NCBI GenBank assembly: GCA_016711265.1
Contig: JADJTI010000005.1
Location: 62,001 to 126,000, forward strand
DNA from: Austwickia sp.
GTDB lineage: Bacteria > Actinomycetota > Actinomycetes > Actinomycetales > Dermatophilaceae
Direction: 5' to 3'
Length of the DNA: 64,000 bases
Part shown: one piece after another, positions 35,411 to 43,802 of the stretch
Position numbering within the stretch: the stretch's first letter is position 1
Layout of the letters: each line of letters starts with the position of its first letter
Program-made: the position numbers and the translations under genes
The notes under the pieces: generated by a model
Database searches by the model: none
Seen by the model: only the letters and a program-made list of their open reading frames with translations
Told to the model about the DNA's origin: nothing

Positions 35411-36757
35411 GTGAGTTGGAGGACGACGGTCGCGGTGGCGGCCGGCAAAGCAACGCGGTACGCCGCCCGGTTGCGCGGCGGTGGGTCGGCGCTGCCCGGG
35501 TTGATCGCCGAGCGCGTGGACCCCGCATTCCTGACGCACACGCTGGCGGGGCTGCCGGAGGGGATCGTCGTCGTCAGCGGCACCAACGGCAAGACCACGA
35601 CCACGAAGATGCTGGTCGCGATCCTGCGGGCGCACGGCAAACGGGTGTTCACCAACCCCACGGGCTCCAACTTCACCCGCGGCGTGATCTCCTCCATGCT
35701 CGGAGAGCTCACCGTCCGACGATCCCGCCTGGACGCCGACCTGGCTGTCGTCGAACTCGACGAGGCGCACGCCCTGGTCTTCGCCGCGACCGTACCGCCC
35801 ACCCACGCGCTCCTGCTCAACGTGGCCCGCGACCAGCTCGACCGGTTCGCCGAGATCGACTACACCGCCGGGCTGCTGTCCCGGCTGGCCGAACAGACCA
35901 CCACCGGCCTGGTCCTGAACCGTGATGACGCGTTCATCGCCCGGATCGCCGACATGGTCCATGCCCACGCCGCCGGCCCGCCCGGTGGCAAATCTGCCGG
36001 GCCCCAGATCCGCTACTTCGGGGTGCACCCGAGCATCGCCGACAGGCTCCCCGAACTCGCCGAACAGGACGTGCGCTTCGCCGACGCGGCGACCCCCGCG
36101 CCGCAGGACAGCGACGCCCTGCTCGCGCCCCGCGACGACCGGGTGTTCGACATCCGGTGCGGGTCCGGCGACATCGGACCCATCGAGCTGCACCAGCGCG
36201 GGCTGGCCGCGATGATCAACGCCACCGCGGCCACCGCGATGGCGGCGATGCTGCTCGGCCCCCGGTTCGACGCCGCCGCCACGGCGCGGGCGCTGCGGGA
36301 GGTCCGGCCGCCGTTCGGGCGCGGCGAGGTGATCGACGTCGACGGGGCACCGCTGGAGCTGGTGCTGGTCAAGAACCCCGCCGGATTCACGGTCGCCCTC
36401 GGCACGTACGGCGCGAGCCCAGTCGCCACCATGATCGCCATCAACGACGACTACGCCGACGGCCGGGACGTGTCCTGGCTGTACGACGTCTCGTTCGCCT
36501 CGCTGCAGACGGCCGGGGTGGCGCTCACCTCGGGAATGCGGGCCTACGACATGGCGCTGCGGCTGCAGTACGACGACGTGGCCACCGCGGCGGTCGAACC
36601 CGACCTGGAGATCGCGCTCAACCGGTTCCTCGCCGACCATCGCGGTCAACCGGCCCGGATCTTCTGCACTTATACGGCGATGATGGCGCTACGGAGGATG
36701 CTGGCCGCCCGCTACGGGCTGGCCGAGATCGGCGCCGACCCGGAGGCCGGGCGATGA
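35411..36757 (+). CDS. murT: Lipid II isoglutaminyl synthase, MurT subunit
   Basis: Mur-ligase-like subunit of 448 residues that with GatD amidates the D-glutamate of lipid II. The N-terminal ATP loop is VVSGTNGKTTTTKM, with NPTGSNFTRGV and ELDEAHALVF following. The DUF1727 C-terminus carries LVLVKNPAGF and DVSWLYDVSF with the conserved Asp. The Cys4 zinc ribbon that interrupts the central domain of many MurT proteins is missing; only one Cys is present in that region. Start GTG 35411 was chosen from family length; the frame stays open upstream. Overlaps gatD by ATGA. Confidence 0.93.
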   Translation: MSWRTTVAVAAGKATRYAARLRGGGSALPGLIAERVDPAFLTHTLAGLPEGIVVVSGTNGKTTTTKMLVAILRAHGKRVFTNPTGSNFTRGVISSMLGELTVRRSRLDADLAVVELDEAHALVFAATVPPTHALLLNVARDQLDRFAEIDYTAGLLSRLAEQTTTGLVLNRDDAFIARIADMVHAHAAGPPGGKSAGPQIRYFGVHPSIADRLPELAEQDVRFADAATPAPQDSDALLAPRDDRVFDIRCGSGDIGPIELHQRGLAAMINATAATAMAAMLLGPRFDAAATARALREVRPPFGRGEVIDVDGAPLELVLVKNPAGFTVALGTYGASPVATMIAINDDYADGRDVSWLYDVSFASLQTAGVALTSGMRAYDMALRLQYDDVATAAVEPDLEIALNRFLADHRGQPARIFCTYTAMMALRRMLAARYGLAEIGADPEAGR

Positions 36758-37599
36758 GCGGGCACGCCGGGGAGAGCAACGCATCGGCTCAGGCACCCGA
36801 CAAAGGCGCTGTGACCGTCGTCCACCTGTACCCGCGGGAAATGAGCATCTACGGCGACCTGGGCAATACCCGGGCGTTGTTGTCCCGGTTGCGCCGCCAC
36901 GGGTACGCGCCGCGGCTGCACGATCATCACCCCGGCGAGCCGTTTCCCGCCGACGCCCACCTGATCGTCGGCGGCGGCGGACAGGACTCGGGTCAGGCCC
37001 GGGTGGAAGCCGACCTGGCCGCCATCGCCCCGGAGCTGAAGGCGCGGGCCGCGGACGGCGTACCGATGCTGATGATCTGCGGGATGTACCAACTGTTCGG
37101 GCAGGCGTTCGTCACCGTCGACGGCCGGGTGCTGCCCGGCCTGGGCATCCTTGACGTCACCACCCAGGGTAACCGGAAACGGATGATCGGCCCGGTGGTG
37201 ATGGCGACCCGGTACGGCGACGTGGTCGGGTATGAGAACCACTCCGGGTCCACGGTGCTCGGGTCGGGGCAGCAGCCGTTCGGGCGGGTGCGGGTGGGGT
37301 TCGGCAACAACGCCGAGGACGCCACCGAGGGCGCGGTCACCCACCAGGTGCACGGCAGCTACCTGCACGGGCCGATCCTTCCAGCCAATCCCGCCCTCGC
37401 CGACGCGCTGATCGCTACGGCCGTGCAGGTAGCGCTGGGTCGGGCGTTCGAGCCGGGCGTCATTGACGACACCCTCGCCGACCAGGCCCGGCGACGCCAG
37501 ATCGCCCGGCTGGAGGCCGACGCCCGGCGCGGCACGCCCAAGCTGTCCGACCGGGCCGCCCGCGTCCGCCGCCCGCGGACCCGCCCGCGGACCCGCTGA
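36754..37599 (+). CDS. gatD: Lipid II isoglutaminyl synthase, GatD amidotransferase subunit
   Basis: CobB/CobQ-like glutamine amidotransferase of 281 residues that supplies ammonia to MurT. The nucleophile Cys lies in MLMICGMYQLFG and the catalytic His in HGSYLHGPILPANP. The segment VVGYENHSGST is family-typical. The N-terminus (about 20 residues) and the Arg-rich C-terminus beyond residue 255 are extensions without conserved features. ATGA overlap with murT confirms a coupled pair. A hairpin repeat follows the stop. Confidence 0.95.
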   Translation: MSGHAGESNASAQAPDKGAVTVVHLYPREMSIYGDLGNTRALLSRLRRHGYAPRLHDHHPGEPFPADAHLIVGGGGQDSGQARVEADLAAIAPELKARAADGVPMLMICGMYQLFGQAFVTVDGRVLPGLGILDVTTQGNRKRMIGPVVMATRYGDVVGYENHSGSTVLGSGQQPFGRVRVGFGNNAEDATEGAVTHQVHGSYLHGPILPANPALADALIATAVQVALGRAFEPGVIDDTLADQARRRQIARLEADARRGTPKLSDRAARVRRPRTRPRTR

Positions 37600-37634
37600 C
37601 AGCCCAGACCGCTGCGGCCCCGGAGCCGTCGAAC

Positions 37635-37678
37635 CGTTGGGGAATTGGCGCCGCGCTGGCGAGGCGAATTCCCCAACG
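37635..37678. repeat. CGTTGGGG hairpin repeat, copy 2
   Basis: Perfect 12-bp arms CGTTGGGGAATT (37635-37646) and AATTCCCCAACG (37667-37678), 36 bp after gatD, with GGCGCCGCG next to the left arm. Same family as the elements at 8407 and 41470. It may act as the gatD terminator. Confidence 0.75.
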
Positions 37679-37853
37679 CCTCCCCGTGATCGGCCCACTC
37701 AGCGACCTACCTCGGTGGCACGAGCCCGGTGATCTCTCGGGCACCGGATTGACCGTCCGGGTCATCCGGCGCAGCCTCCAGTGCAGTACCTCCCGTTCGC
37801 CTTGGCGGAGCGGTGTGTGCTCCCGAGGGTGGCGCGTGCTTCCGGGTCCTGCT

Positions 37854-37926
37854 GCCGGTCAGTGAGCCGAGTGCCGGTCAGTGAGCCGAGTGCCGGTCAG
37901 TGAGCCGAGTGCCGGTCAGTGAGCCG
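37854..37926. repeat. 19-bp tandem repeat covering a stop codon
   Basis: Three full copies of GCCGGTCAGTGAGCCGAGT and a fourth partial copy. The last partial copy contains the stop codon and final codons of the minus-strand flippase-like gene. The rest of 37600-37915 has no gene. Confidence 0.85.
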
Positions 37927-39037
37927 CTCGCGTGACCGGCCCGTCCTCGGGCCCACCGTCCGGTTGATCGACGCGGTACCGCTTTCGGGTCGCCGCCCAG
38001 ACGGCCGCGGACATCGCTCCGAACGGGATCTCCAACAGGTGGCTGTAGATCGCGAACAGGAACACGGCGGCGGCCGCGGCGGCTCCGTCGGCGCCGAAGG
38101 CCACCATCAGGACGGCGGCGATCTCGGTGATCCCGATCCCTCCTGGGGTCAACGGCACCATCGTCAACAGACGCGAGAACGCGTAGCAGGCGAACGCCTC
38201 ACCCCAGGTCAGGTAGATCCCGAACGCCGTCATCGTCTCCCGGAACAGGAAGAAGTAGATCCCCAGGAAGCCGACGATCCCCAGCACGAGCATCGGCCAG
38301 TTGGGCCGGACCACCCCGATGATGCGGGTCCGCATGTCGACGGCGAGGGCCTCCACGTCCTGGCCGTGATCGCGGCGCAGCAGCTTCAGGACCGGGTGCA
38401 CGATCGCGTTCAGGAAACGCCCGATGGCGTGCGCCGACCGCTCCGAAGCCAGGATCGCCACCAGCATGCCGGCCAGGACCAGCCCGGCCCCGCCGCCGAT
38501 CAGAGCGCCTTGGACGATGATCGAGGGCAGGTCCCGCTCGGTGCTCAGGATGAGCCACACGATCGCCACAATCGGCAACACCATCCGGATCAACAGGTTG
38601 AACGTCGAGGTGATGATCAACGACGTACCGATGTTGCGGTGACTGAACCCCCAGGACCGGAAGATCGCGTACTGCGCGGCCACCCCGACCGCACCCCCGC
38701 CGGGCATCGAGTTGCTGACCCCCGAGCCGCACAGGTTCACGATCAGGGCGGGAGCGTGGCGCATGCCGGGCAGCGACGCTGAGATCGTGAACGTGTACAC
38801 CCACAGACCGCCGAACATCAGCACCAGGCAGATCAGCGCCTTGCGCCAGCCGACCCGTTCCAGGTTGTCGATGATCTCCGGCCAGGTGGTGTGCGTCAGC
38901 CACGGCAACACCCACCCGAGCAGGAAGATCGCCAACGCCAGCCCGACGACGACCTGTACCACCCGCTTGACCAGTTCGGCCGTCGTTGTCGGGCGGATCG
39001 GTTCCGGGGGGGCCCCGCTCAGATCCAAGCCGTCCAT
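37916..39037 (-). CDS. Flippase-like (LPG synthase TM region) membrane protein
   Basis: Integral membrane protein of 373 residues with seven to eight helices, of the YbhN/AglD-like lysylphosphatidylglycerol-synthase transmembrane family. The diagnostic segments are SNSMPGGGAVGVAAQYAIF and SRLLTMVPLTPGGIGITE. Lipid transport or flipping is presumed, but the substrate is unknown; no synthase domain is fused. GGGAGGACG precedes the ATG. The gene ends inside a tandem repeat. Confidence 0.87.
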   Translation of the reverse strand: MDGLDLSGAPPEPIRPTTTAELVKRVVQVVVGLALAIFLLGWVLPWLTHTTWPEIIDNLERVGWRKALICLVLMFGGLWVYTFTISASLPGMRHAPALIVNLCGSGVSNSMPGGGAVGVAAQYAIFRSWGFSHRNIGTSLIITSTFNLLIRMVLPIVAIVWLILSTERDLPSIIVQGALIGGGAGLVLAGMLVAILASERSAHAIGRFLNAIVHPVLKLLRRDHGQDVEALAVDMRTRIIGVVRPNWPMLVLGIVGFLGIYFFLFRETMTAFGIYLTWGEAFACYAFSRLLTMVPLTPGGIGITEIAAVLMVAFGADGAAAAAAVFLFAIYSHLLEIPFGAMSAAVWAATRKRYRVDQPDGGPEDGPVTRAAH

Positions 39038-39138
39038 CTACGTCCTCCCTGTGGGCGCGGGGTACGTCGGCATGAGGCACCCGTGCGTACGGTGACAGTC
39101 GTGACGGTGGCCTGGCAATTCGGGCGGACTCGGGTCCT

Positions 39139-40002
39139 TCACTCCGGGGCCTGGGCGGGCAGTCCCGCGAAGATGTCGCCGGCGGCGGCGGGTGCGCGCG
39201 GCCACCAGCGGCCTCGGGGGGGGACCACGGGGCCGCGGGACTGCACGTACCACTCCCGGGAGAACACCATGGAGAACACCGGCTTCGGCAGCCGCAGGAA
39301 CGCCGCCAGCGTCCGGTCGCCGTCATCGGCGGTGGCCTGCGAGACGTGCGCCGCCATCGCCGCCCTTTTGGCGCCCGCGTGATCGAACACGTCGATGGTG
39401 TGGGTGATCGCCGAAGCCGGCACGAACGCCCGCCCGAACGCCGTCGGGTCGAACTCCGGGGGGAACCGGTGCACCTTCGCCAGCCAGCGCACCGCCCCGG
39501 CGATCAGGTCCCGCGGGATGGTGGCCTCCAGCACCCGCGGCGTGCCGGCCAGCTCCGCCGCCAGCGCGCCTACCTGGTGCACCCGCACGTGGTCCCGGTG
39601 CCCATACCCGCCGACCTCGTCGTACGTCGTCACCACATCCGCCCGCTCCTGCCGCAGCACCTGGGCGAGCCGCTGCGCGGCCTGGTCCACGTCGGCGCGG
39701 CAGAACCGTTGGCTGCCGGGCGGGTCGGGGGGGATCGGGCCGTCCAGGCCGGAGTCGGCGTACCCCAGGTGCACCACCCGGGCCACGCCCAGGGCGTCGG
39801 CGCTGGCCTGCAGCTCGGCCATCCGCCGGGTGGCCAGCTCGGCGCCGTGGCCCATCTCGGTGGCGGCCAGGCCCTGGCCGCCGTCGGTGGCCACCACCAG
39901 CACGACCCGGTGGCCCTGTGCCGCGGCCTTGGCCATCGTGCCGGCGGTGAACAGCGCCTCGTCGTCGGGGTGGGCGTGGAAGCAGACCAGCGTGCGGCTC
40001 AC
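39139..40002 (-). CDS. PIG-L/LmbE-type zinc deacetylase
   Basis: N-acetylglucosaminyl deacetylase-like protein of 287 residues with the zinc motif AHPDDEA (His11, Asp14) and the third ligand in GHRDHVRVH. The MshB/Mca group of mycothiol synthesis and detoxification belongs here and matches the length and the GQGLAATEMG pattern. Which of the two, or another sugar deacetylase, cannot be told. Start chosen as GTG at 40002, with AGGAT upstream, since the fold begins directly with SRTLVCFHAHPDD. Confidence 0.85.
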   Translation of the reverse strand: MSRTLVCFHAHPDDEALFTAGTMAKAAAQGHRVVLVVATDGGQGLAATEMGHGAELATRRMAELQASADALGVARVVHLGYADSGLDGPIPPDPPGSQRFCRADVDQAAQRLAQVLRQERADVVTTYDEVGGYGHRDHVRVHQVGALAAELAGTPRVLEATIPRDLIAGAVRWLAKVHRFPPEFDPTAFGRAFVPASAITHTIDVFDHAGAKRAAMAAHVSQATADDGDRTLAAFLRLPKPVFSMVFSREWYVQSRGPVVPPRGRWWPRAPAAAGDIFAGLPAQAPE

Positions 40003-40150
40003 CCGTTCATCCTGCCCGCTGCGCCCGGCCTCGTCCGTGGCTGCCGTCCGCTCTGCTCGATCGTCGGCGCGGCCAAGGGTGAGTCGCGTCATCCCAGCGG
40101 CCGAACTTGGCCAGGTGAGGCCACACCTGCGGCACGGCTGTGAAAAGGTG

Positions 40151-41419
40151 ATGGGCGTGAAGATCGCGTTATTGACCGACTGCTACCCGCCCCGCCTGGG
40201 CGGCATCGAGGTCCAGGTCCGCGATCTGGCGCACCGGTTGGCCGAATCCGGACATCAGGTCGAGGTGTTCACGGCCACGATCGGCGCCGACGACGCCCGT
40301 GGTGGCCTGATCGAAACCTCCGACGGGGTCACCGTGCATCGGATGGGCATCCTGCTGCCCGGACGGCTGCCGGTGAACCCGCTGGCCGCCGGTGAGGTGC
40401 GACGCCGGCTGGCGGCCGGGCGCTTCGACGTGGCGCATGTGCACATGGGCATCATCAGCCCGTTCACGGTCGACTGCACCCATGTCGCGCTGCAGGTCGG
40501 ACTCCCGGTCGCGATGACCTGGCACTGCATGCTCGGGCCGGGCGAGCCCTTGTTCCACCTGACCCAGGTGGCTCGGATCTGGGCCAAGCGAGGGGTCACG
40601 ATGTCGGCGGTCTCGGCGACCGCGGCGGTCCCGGTGCAGCGGGTGATCGGTGCCGCGGGCCGGGTAGCGGTGGTGCCGAACGGCATCGACCTGGCCCGCT
40701 GGTGGACCCCGGACACCGCGGAGCACCCGGCCATGCCGGCCCCGAGCGACGGCGACCTGCGGGTGGTGACGGCCATGCGGCTGGCGATGCGCAAGCGGCC
40801 GTTCGCGGTGCTGGACGTGATGGCCAAGGTCCGGCGGCGGATGCCGGACGCCCCGGTGCGGTTGACGATCCTGGGTGATGGTCGGCTCCGCCCCGCAGTC
40901 GAGCAGGCCATCCGCCGCCGCGACATGCAGTCCTGGGTCGATCTGCCGGGCCGGGTGGACCGCCAGACCCTGCTGCAGCGGTACGCGGAGTCTCACCTTT
41001 ACCTGTCGCCGGCCAAGCTGGAGTCGTTCGGGATCGCCGCCCTCGAGGCCCGGTGCGTCGGGCTCCCGGTGGTGGGGCTGCGTTCCAGCGGGGCCTCGGA
41101 CTTCATCACCGACGGTGTGAACGGTTACCTGGCCCAGGACGACGAGGGCATGGCGGCGCGCGTGGCGGAACTGCTCGGGGATCACGAGGCCCGGGAGCGG
41201 ATGTTCCGGTACAACCTGAGCGTCCCGCCGGCGCAGGACTGGGCCCAGGTCGTGGCCACGACGATCGGGGAGTACCGCAGGGCCGCCGCGGCCCGGGGTC
41301 GGCGGATACCGGGGGACCCGCTCAACGGGGTGGCCCACCCGCCCGGGCCGCATTCAGCCACGTACCGCCGGCGCGCGTCCCGCGAGGAGCGGTCCCGCGT
41401 GCTGCCCACCCGCCGCTGA
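40151..41419 (+). CDS. GT4-family glycosyltransferase
   Basis: Retaining GT-B glycosyltransferase of 422 residues. The N-terminal acceptor domain opens KIALLTDCYPPRLGGIEVQV. The C-terminal nucleotide-sugar domain has VVPNGIDLARWW and the Glu-x7-Glu motif in SPAKLESFGIAALEA. A basic C-terminal tail follows. The GDP- or UDP-sugar donor and acceptor (lipid, PIM or other glycolipid) are not determinable. GTG at 40157 is an alternative start giving MKIALLTD. Divergent from the deacetylase with a 148-bp gap. Confidence 0.88.
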   Translation: MGVKIALLTDCYPPRLGGIEVQVRDLAHRLAESGHQVEVFTATIGADDARGGLIETSDGVTVHRMGILLPGRLPVNPLAAGEVRRRLAAGRFDVAHVHMGIISPFTVDCTHVALQVGLPVAMTWHCMLGPGEPLFHLTQVARIWAKRGVTMSAVSATAAVPVQRVIGAAGRVAVVPNGIDLARWWTPDTAEHPAMPAPSDGDLRVVTAMRLAMRKRPFAVLDVMAKVRRRMPDAPVRLTILGDGRLRPAVEQAIRRRDMQSWVDLPGRVDRQTLLQRYAESHLYLSPAKLESFGIAALEARCVGLPVVGLRSSGASDFITDGVNGYLAQDDEGMAARVAELLGDHEARERMFRYNLSVPPAQDWAQVVATTIGEYRRAAAARGRRIPGDPLNGVAHPPGPHSATYRRRASREERSRVLPTRR

Positions 41420-41469
41420 CCCTGCGGTGGCCGCCGTCGTGGTGCGTGCCACCGTGTCGCCCTCGCAAC

Positions 41470-41513
41470 CGTTGGGGGATTCGCGCCGCGTCAGCGGTGG
41501 AAATCCCCCAACG
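41470..41513. repeat. CGTTGGGG hairpin repeat, copy 3
   Basis: Perfect 12-bp arms CGTTGGGGGATT (41470-41481) and AATCCCCCAACG (41502-41513), with CGCGCCGCG after the left arm. Its end abuts the first usable ATG of the Nudix gene. Third member of the family at 8407 and 37635. Confidence 0.75.
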
Positions 41514-42179
41514 ATGGTGCCGCTCCGGCACGGCGCGGACCCCACCACGGAACTGACCCGCATCGGCCTGCGAGTGACCGCCTGGGCGGGCGCGCGTCGC
41601 GGCCCGACAGGTGAACTCTGGCTGGACTGCGAGGTCGGTCCCGGACCGCCCCAGCAGGTACCCCCGGCGTCGTCCCCGCCGCCCCCGGTCCCCCACGCCG
41701 AGGGCCTGGTGATCGGCCCCGGGGAGTCGGCGGTGCCCGTGCAACGGGTCTCGGCCGTGGCCGTCGTCCGGGCGGGGGCGCGGGGTCTGCTGCTCACCCG
41801 GTATTCGAGGCGCACCCGGCGCCCTGGCTGGTGGGGACTGCCAGGCGGTGGCTGCGAGACCGGGGAGGAGCCGGTGGCGGCCGCCGTACGGGAATGCTGG
41901 GAGGAGACCGGGCACCGGGTCGAGATCGGCCGACTGCTCGGGGTGACCAGCGATCATTTTGTGGGGCGGGCACCCCACGGGCGGTTGGAGGACTTCCACG
42001 CCATCCAGCTGGTGTACGCCGGGCGGGTCGCCGAAGCCGTCCAGCCCGTGGTGCACGACCTGGACGGCTCGACCGACGATGCGGCGTGGGTGAGTCCCGC
42101 GGAGCTGGCCTCGTTGACCCTTACGCCGATGGCGCGTCGGCAGCTGCGGCTCGCCGGGATCGAGCCATTCGTGTCCTGA
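41514..42179 (+). CDS. Nudix hydrolase
   Basis: Protein of about 221 residues with a Nudix box: GGGCETGEEPVAAAVRECWEETG. The fold begins near RVSAVAVVRAGARGLLLTRY. About 75 residues before it are Pro-rich or without a match. Substrates could be nucleoside diphosphate derivatives. The frame is open upstream to 41427 but that part runs through a repeat hairpin, so a start at ATG 41514 or later is preferred; no good Shine-Dalgarno is seen. Its last 59 bases overlap the convergent small membrane protein gene. Confidence 0.8.
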   Translation: MVPLRHGADPTTELTRIGLRVTAWAGARRGPTGELWLDCEVGPGPPQQVPPASSPPPPVPHAEGLVIGPGESAVPVQRVSAVAVVRAGARGLLLTRYSRRTRRPGWWGLPGGGCETGEEPVAAAVRECWEETGHRVEIGRLLGVTSDHFVGRAPHGRLEDFHAIQLVYAGRVAEAVQPVVHDLDGSTDDAAWVSPAELASLTLTPMARRQLRLAGIEPFVS

Positions 42180-42390
42180 GCAGACCGACTCCGGCAGCCA
42201 GCACCAGCACCAAACCGAGGGCGATCGGTCCCGAGGCCCGGGGCAGGGCGGGGATCTCGTTCAGCGCGACCAGGACGGCCAGGGTCAAGCTGAACAGACC
42301 CACCAGGAGTGGGAAGACGGCCACCGCACGGCGGGTCGGTGGGTTCTGCGACGTTTCGCTGCTCATCTCGCTGGTCATCCCGTTGATCAT
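42121..42390 (-). CDS. Small two-helix membrane protein
   Basis: Eighty-nine-residue protein with two hydrophobic segments (about 25-45 and 52-70) and a basic tail, MARSRRAAAAD. No family known. It overlaps the PspC gene by ATGA and so belongs to that envelope-stress operon. It also overlaps the 3' end of the convergent Nudix gene. Confidence 0.7.
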   Translation of the reverse strand: MINGMTSEMSSETSQNPPTRRAVAVFPLLVGLFSLTLAVLVALNEIPALPRASGPIALGLVLVLAAGVGLLRTRMARSRRAAAADAPSA

Positions 42391-43655
42391 CGCTGCTCGA
42401 CCGTGAGCTCGCCGTAGGTCACGGTGGCATCGACGGTCAGTGGCTTCGCCGCTGCCGGCGGGGTCGTCGTGCGACCCTCGAAAGCCAGCGTCCGGCTGAC
42501 CCGCGAACCGTCGTCGCGGAGCCGCTCGCCGGCGTCGTCCTCCCAGCCGAGCTGCCCGCCTCGTACCGACGCGTTCATCGTCACCGGAGCGTTCTCCGGC
42601 ACGATCACCTTCAGTTGCCCCATCCCCAGCCTCACCTTGGTGGTCTTGCCGGCCACCGCGGTGGCGTCGAGGGCAGACAGGTCCAGGACGGCATCCCCGA
42701 AGGCCCACTCGTACGTGCCCTGCAGGTCGGCGACCGTGGTGGGTCGCCAGGTGCGTTCGCCCATGCCGGCGTCGAGGTCGACCTCCAGGGACGAGCCGCC
42801 GAAGGAGGCCGCCGCGACCCCGATCGCCAGGAGCGGCGTGATCAGCGAGAGCAGTCCGCCACGGCGGCCGGCCAGCCCGAGCACCACCACCATCAGCGCC
42901 AACACGATCACGACGGCGGTCATCCCCAGGAGTTGCGCGGTCGGCTGATCGGCAGGCAGCAGGGCTTGCGTGCCGTGGTAGGCCAACAGGCTCAGGCCGA
43001 GGGCCAGCAGCAGGGCGAACGGGCCTCCGGTACGGCGGCGCGGGGCCGCTTGGGCAGTAGGGGCGGCGTACGCGGGTTTCGGTGGCGTCCAGAGCGGCCC
43101 ACCTGGGAGCCGGTCCTGGGGGTAGGGGCGCGGTTGGGGATCGCGGGACGCCAAGGGCTCGGGGACCGGCCGGTCGGCGGCTGCGCCCCCGGTGCCTAGG
43201 CCGGCCACGCGCTGGGCGGTCGTGCTGCGGGTCAGCAGATACCACAGGCCGCCGGCCACCAGGACCGCGAAGAGCCCGGTTCCCCCGCCGCGGTCATTCC
43301 GATCGCCGATATTCAGCACACTCAGTGCCGTGATCACGACGAGGATGACCGATCCGGGGTGCCGCTCCCGCCAGGCACGTTCGGCGTGGATCGACCCTGC
43401 GTCGTCCGGCAGCAGCGCCCAGGCCAGCAGATACACGGTGATGCCCACGCCGAAGAACAGGCCCGCGAGCACGGCGGCGATCCGGACCAGGACCGGGTCG
43501 ATGTTCAGCCGGGTGGCGATGCCGCTGCACACCCCGCCGATCCAGCGGTGATCCCGGCGGCGATACACCCCTCCCGCCCGTATCGCGTCGAAGAATCGCT
43601 CGGCCCGGTTCGCAGCGGAGACCGGGCGGGCCGGCAAGGACTGGTGGTCGTTCAT
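42387..43655 (-). CDS. PspC domain protein with LiaF-like C-terminus
   Basis: Membrane protein of 422 residues. The PspC domain at about 30-95 has YRRRDHRWIGGVCSGIA and IDPVLVRIAAVLAGLFFGVG. Further helices lie at about 100-150 and 215-290, then an extracytoplasmic or cytoplasmic beta-rich domain (about 300-422) like LiaF/DUF2154, with GMGQLKVIVPENAPV. PspC and LiaF proteins sense envelope stress and control a histidine kinase. A PspC-kinase/regulator pair lies divergently 147 bp away, giving a LiaFSR-like locus. Confidence 0.88.
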   Translation of the reverse strand: MNDHQSLPARPVSAANRAERFFDAIRAGGVYRRRDHRWIGGVCSGIATRLNIDPVLVRIAAVLAGLFFGVGITVYLLAWALLPDDAGSIHAERAWRERHPGSVILVVITALSVLNIGDRNDRGGGTGLFAVLVAGGLWYLLTRSTTAQRVAGLGTGGAAADRPVPEPLASRDPQPRPYPQDRLPGGPLWTPPKPAYAAPTAQAAPRRRTGGPFALLLALGLSLLAYHGTQALLPADQPTAQLLGMTAVVIVLALMVVVLGLAGRRGGLLSLITPLLAIGVAAASFGGSSLEVDLDAGMGERTWRPTTVADLQGTYEWAFGDAVLDLSALDATAVAGKTTKVRLGMGQLKVIVPENAPVTMNASVRGGQLGWEDDAGERLRDDGSRVSRTLAFEGRTTTPPAAAKPLTVDATVTYGELTVEQR

Positions 43656-43802
43656 GGCTTCATCGTCGTTCTCATGTCATGGACCTGGCCATACTGTGCC
43701 ACCCTGATCCGACCCTGACTGAGCCCTGAACCCGCCCGGGGTCACCACCGATTTCGGGCGCCCGGGGTTTCTTCCGCGCGGACGGCGGGTGAGACTGGCC
43801 AG

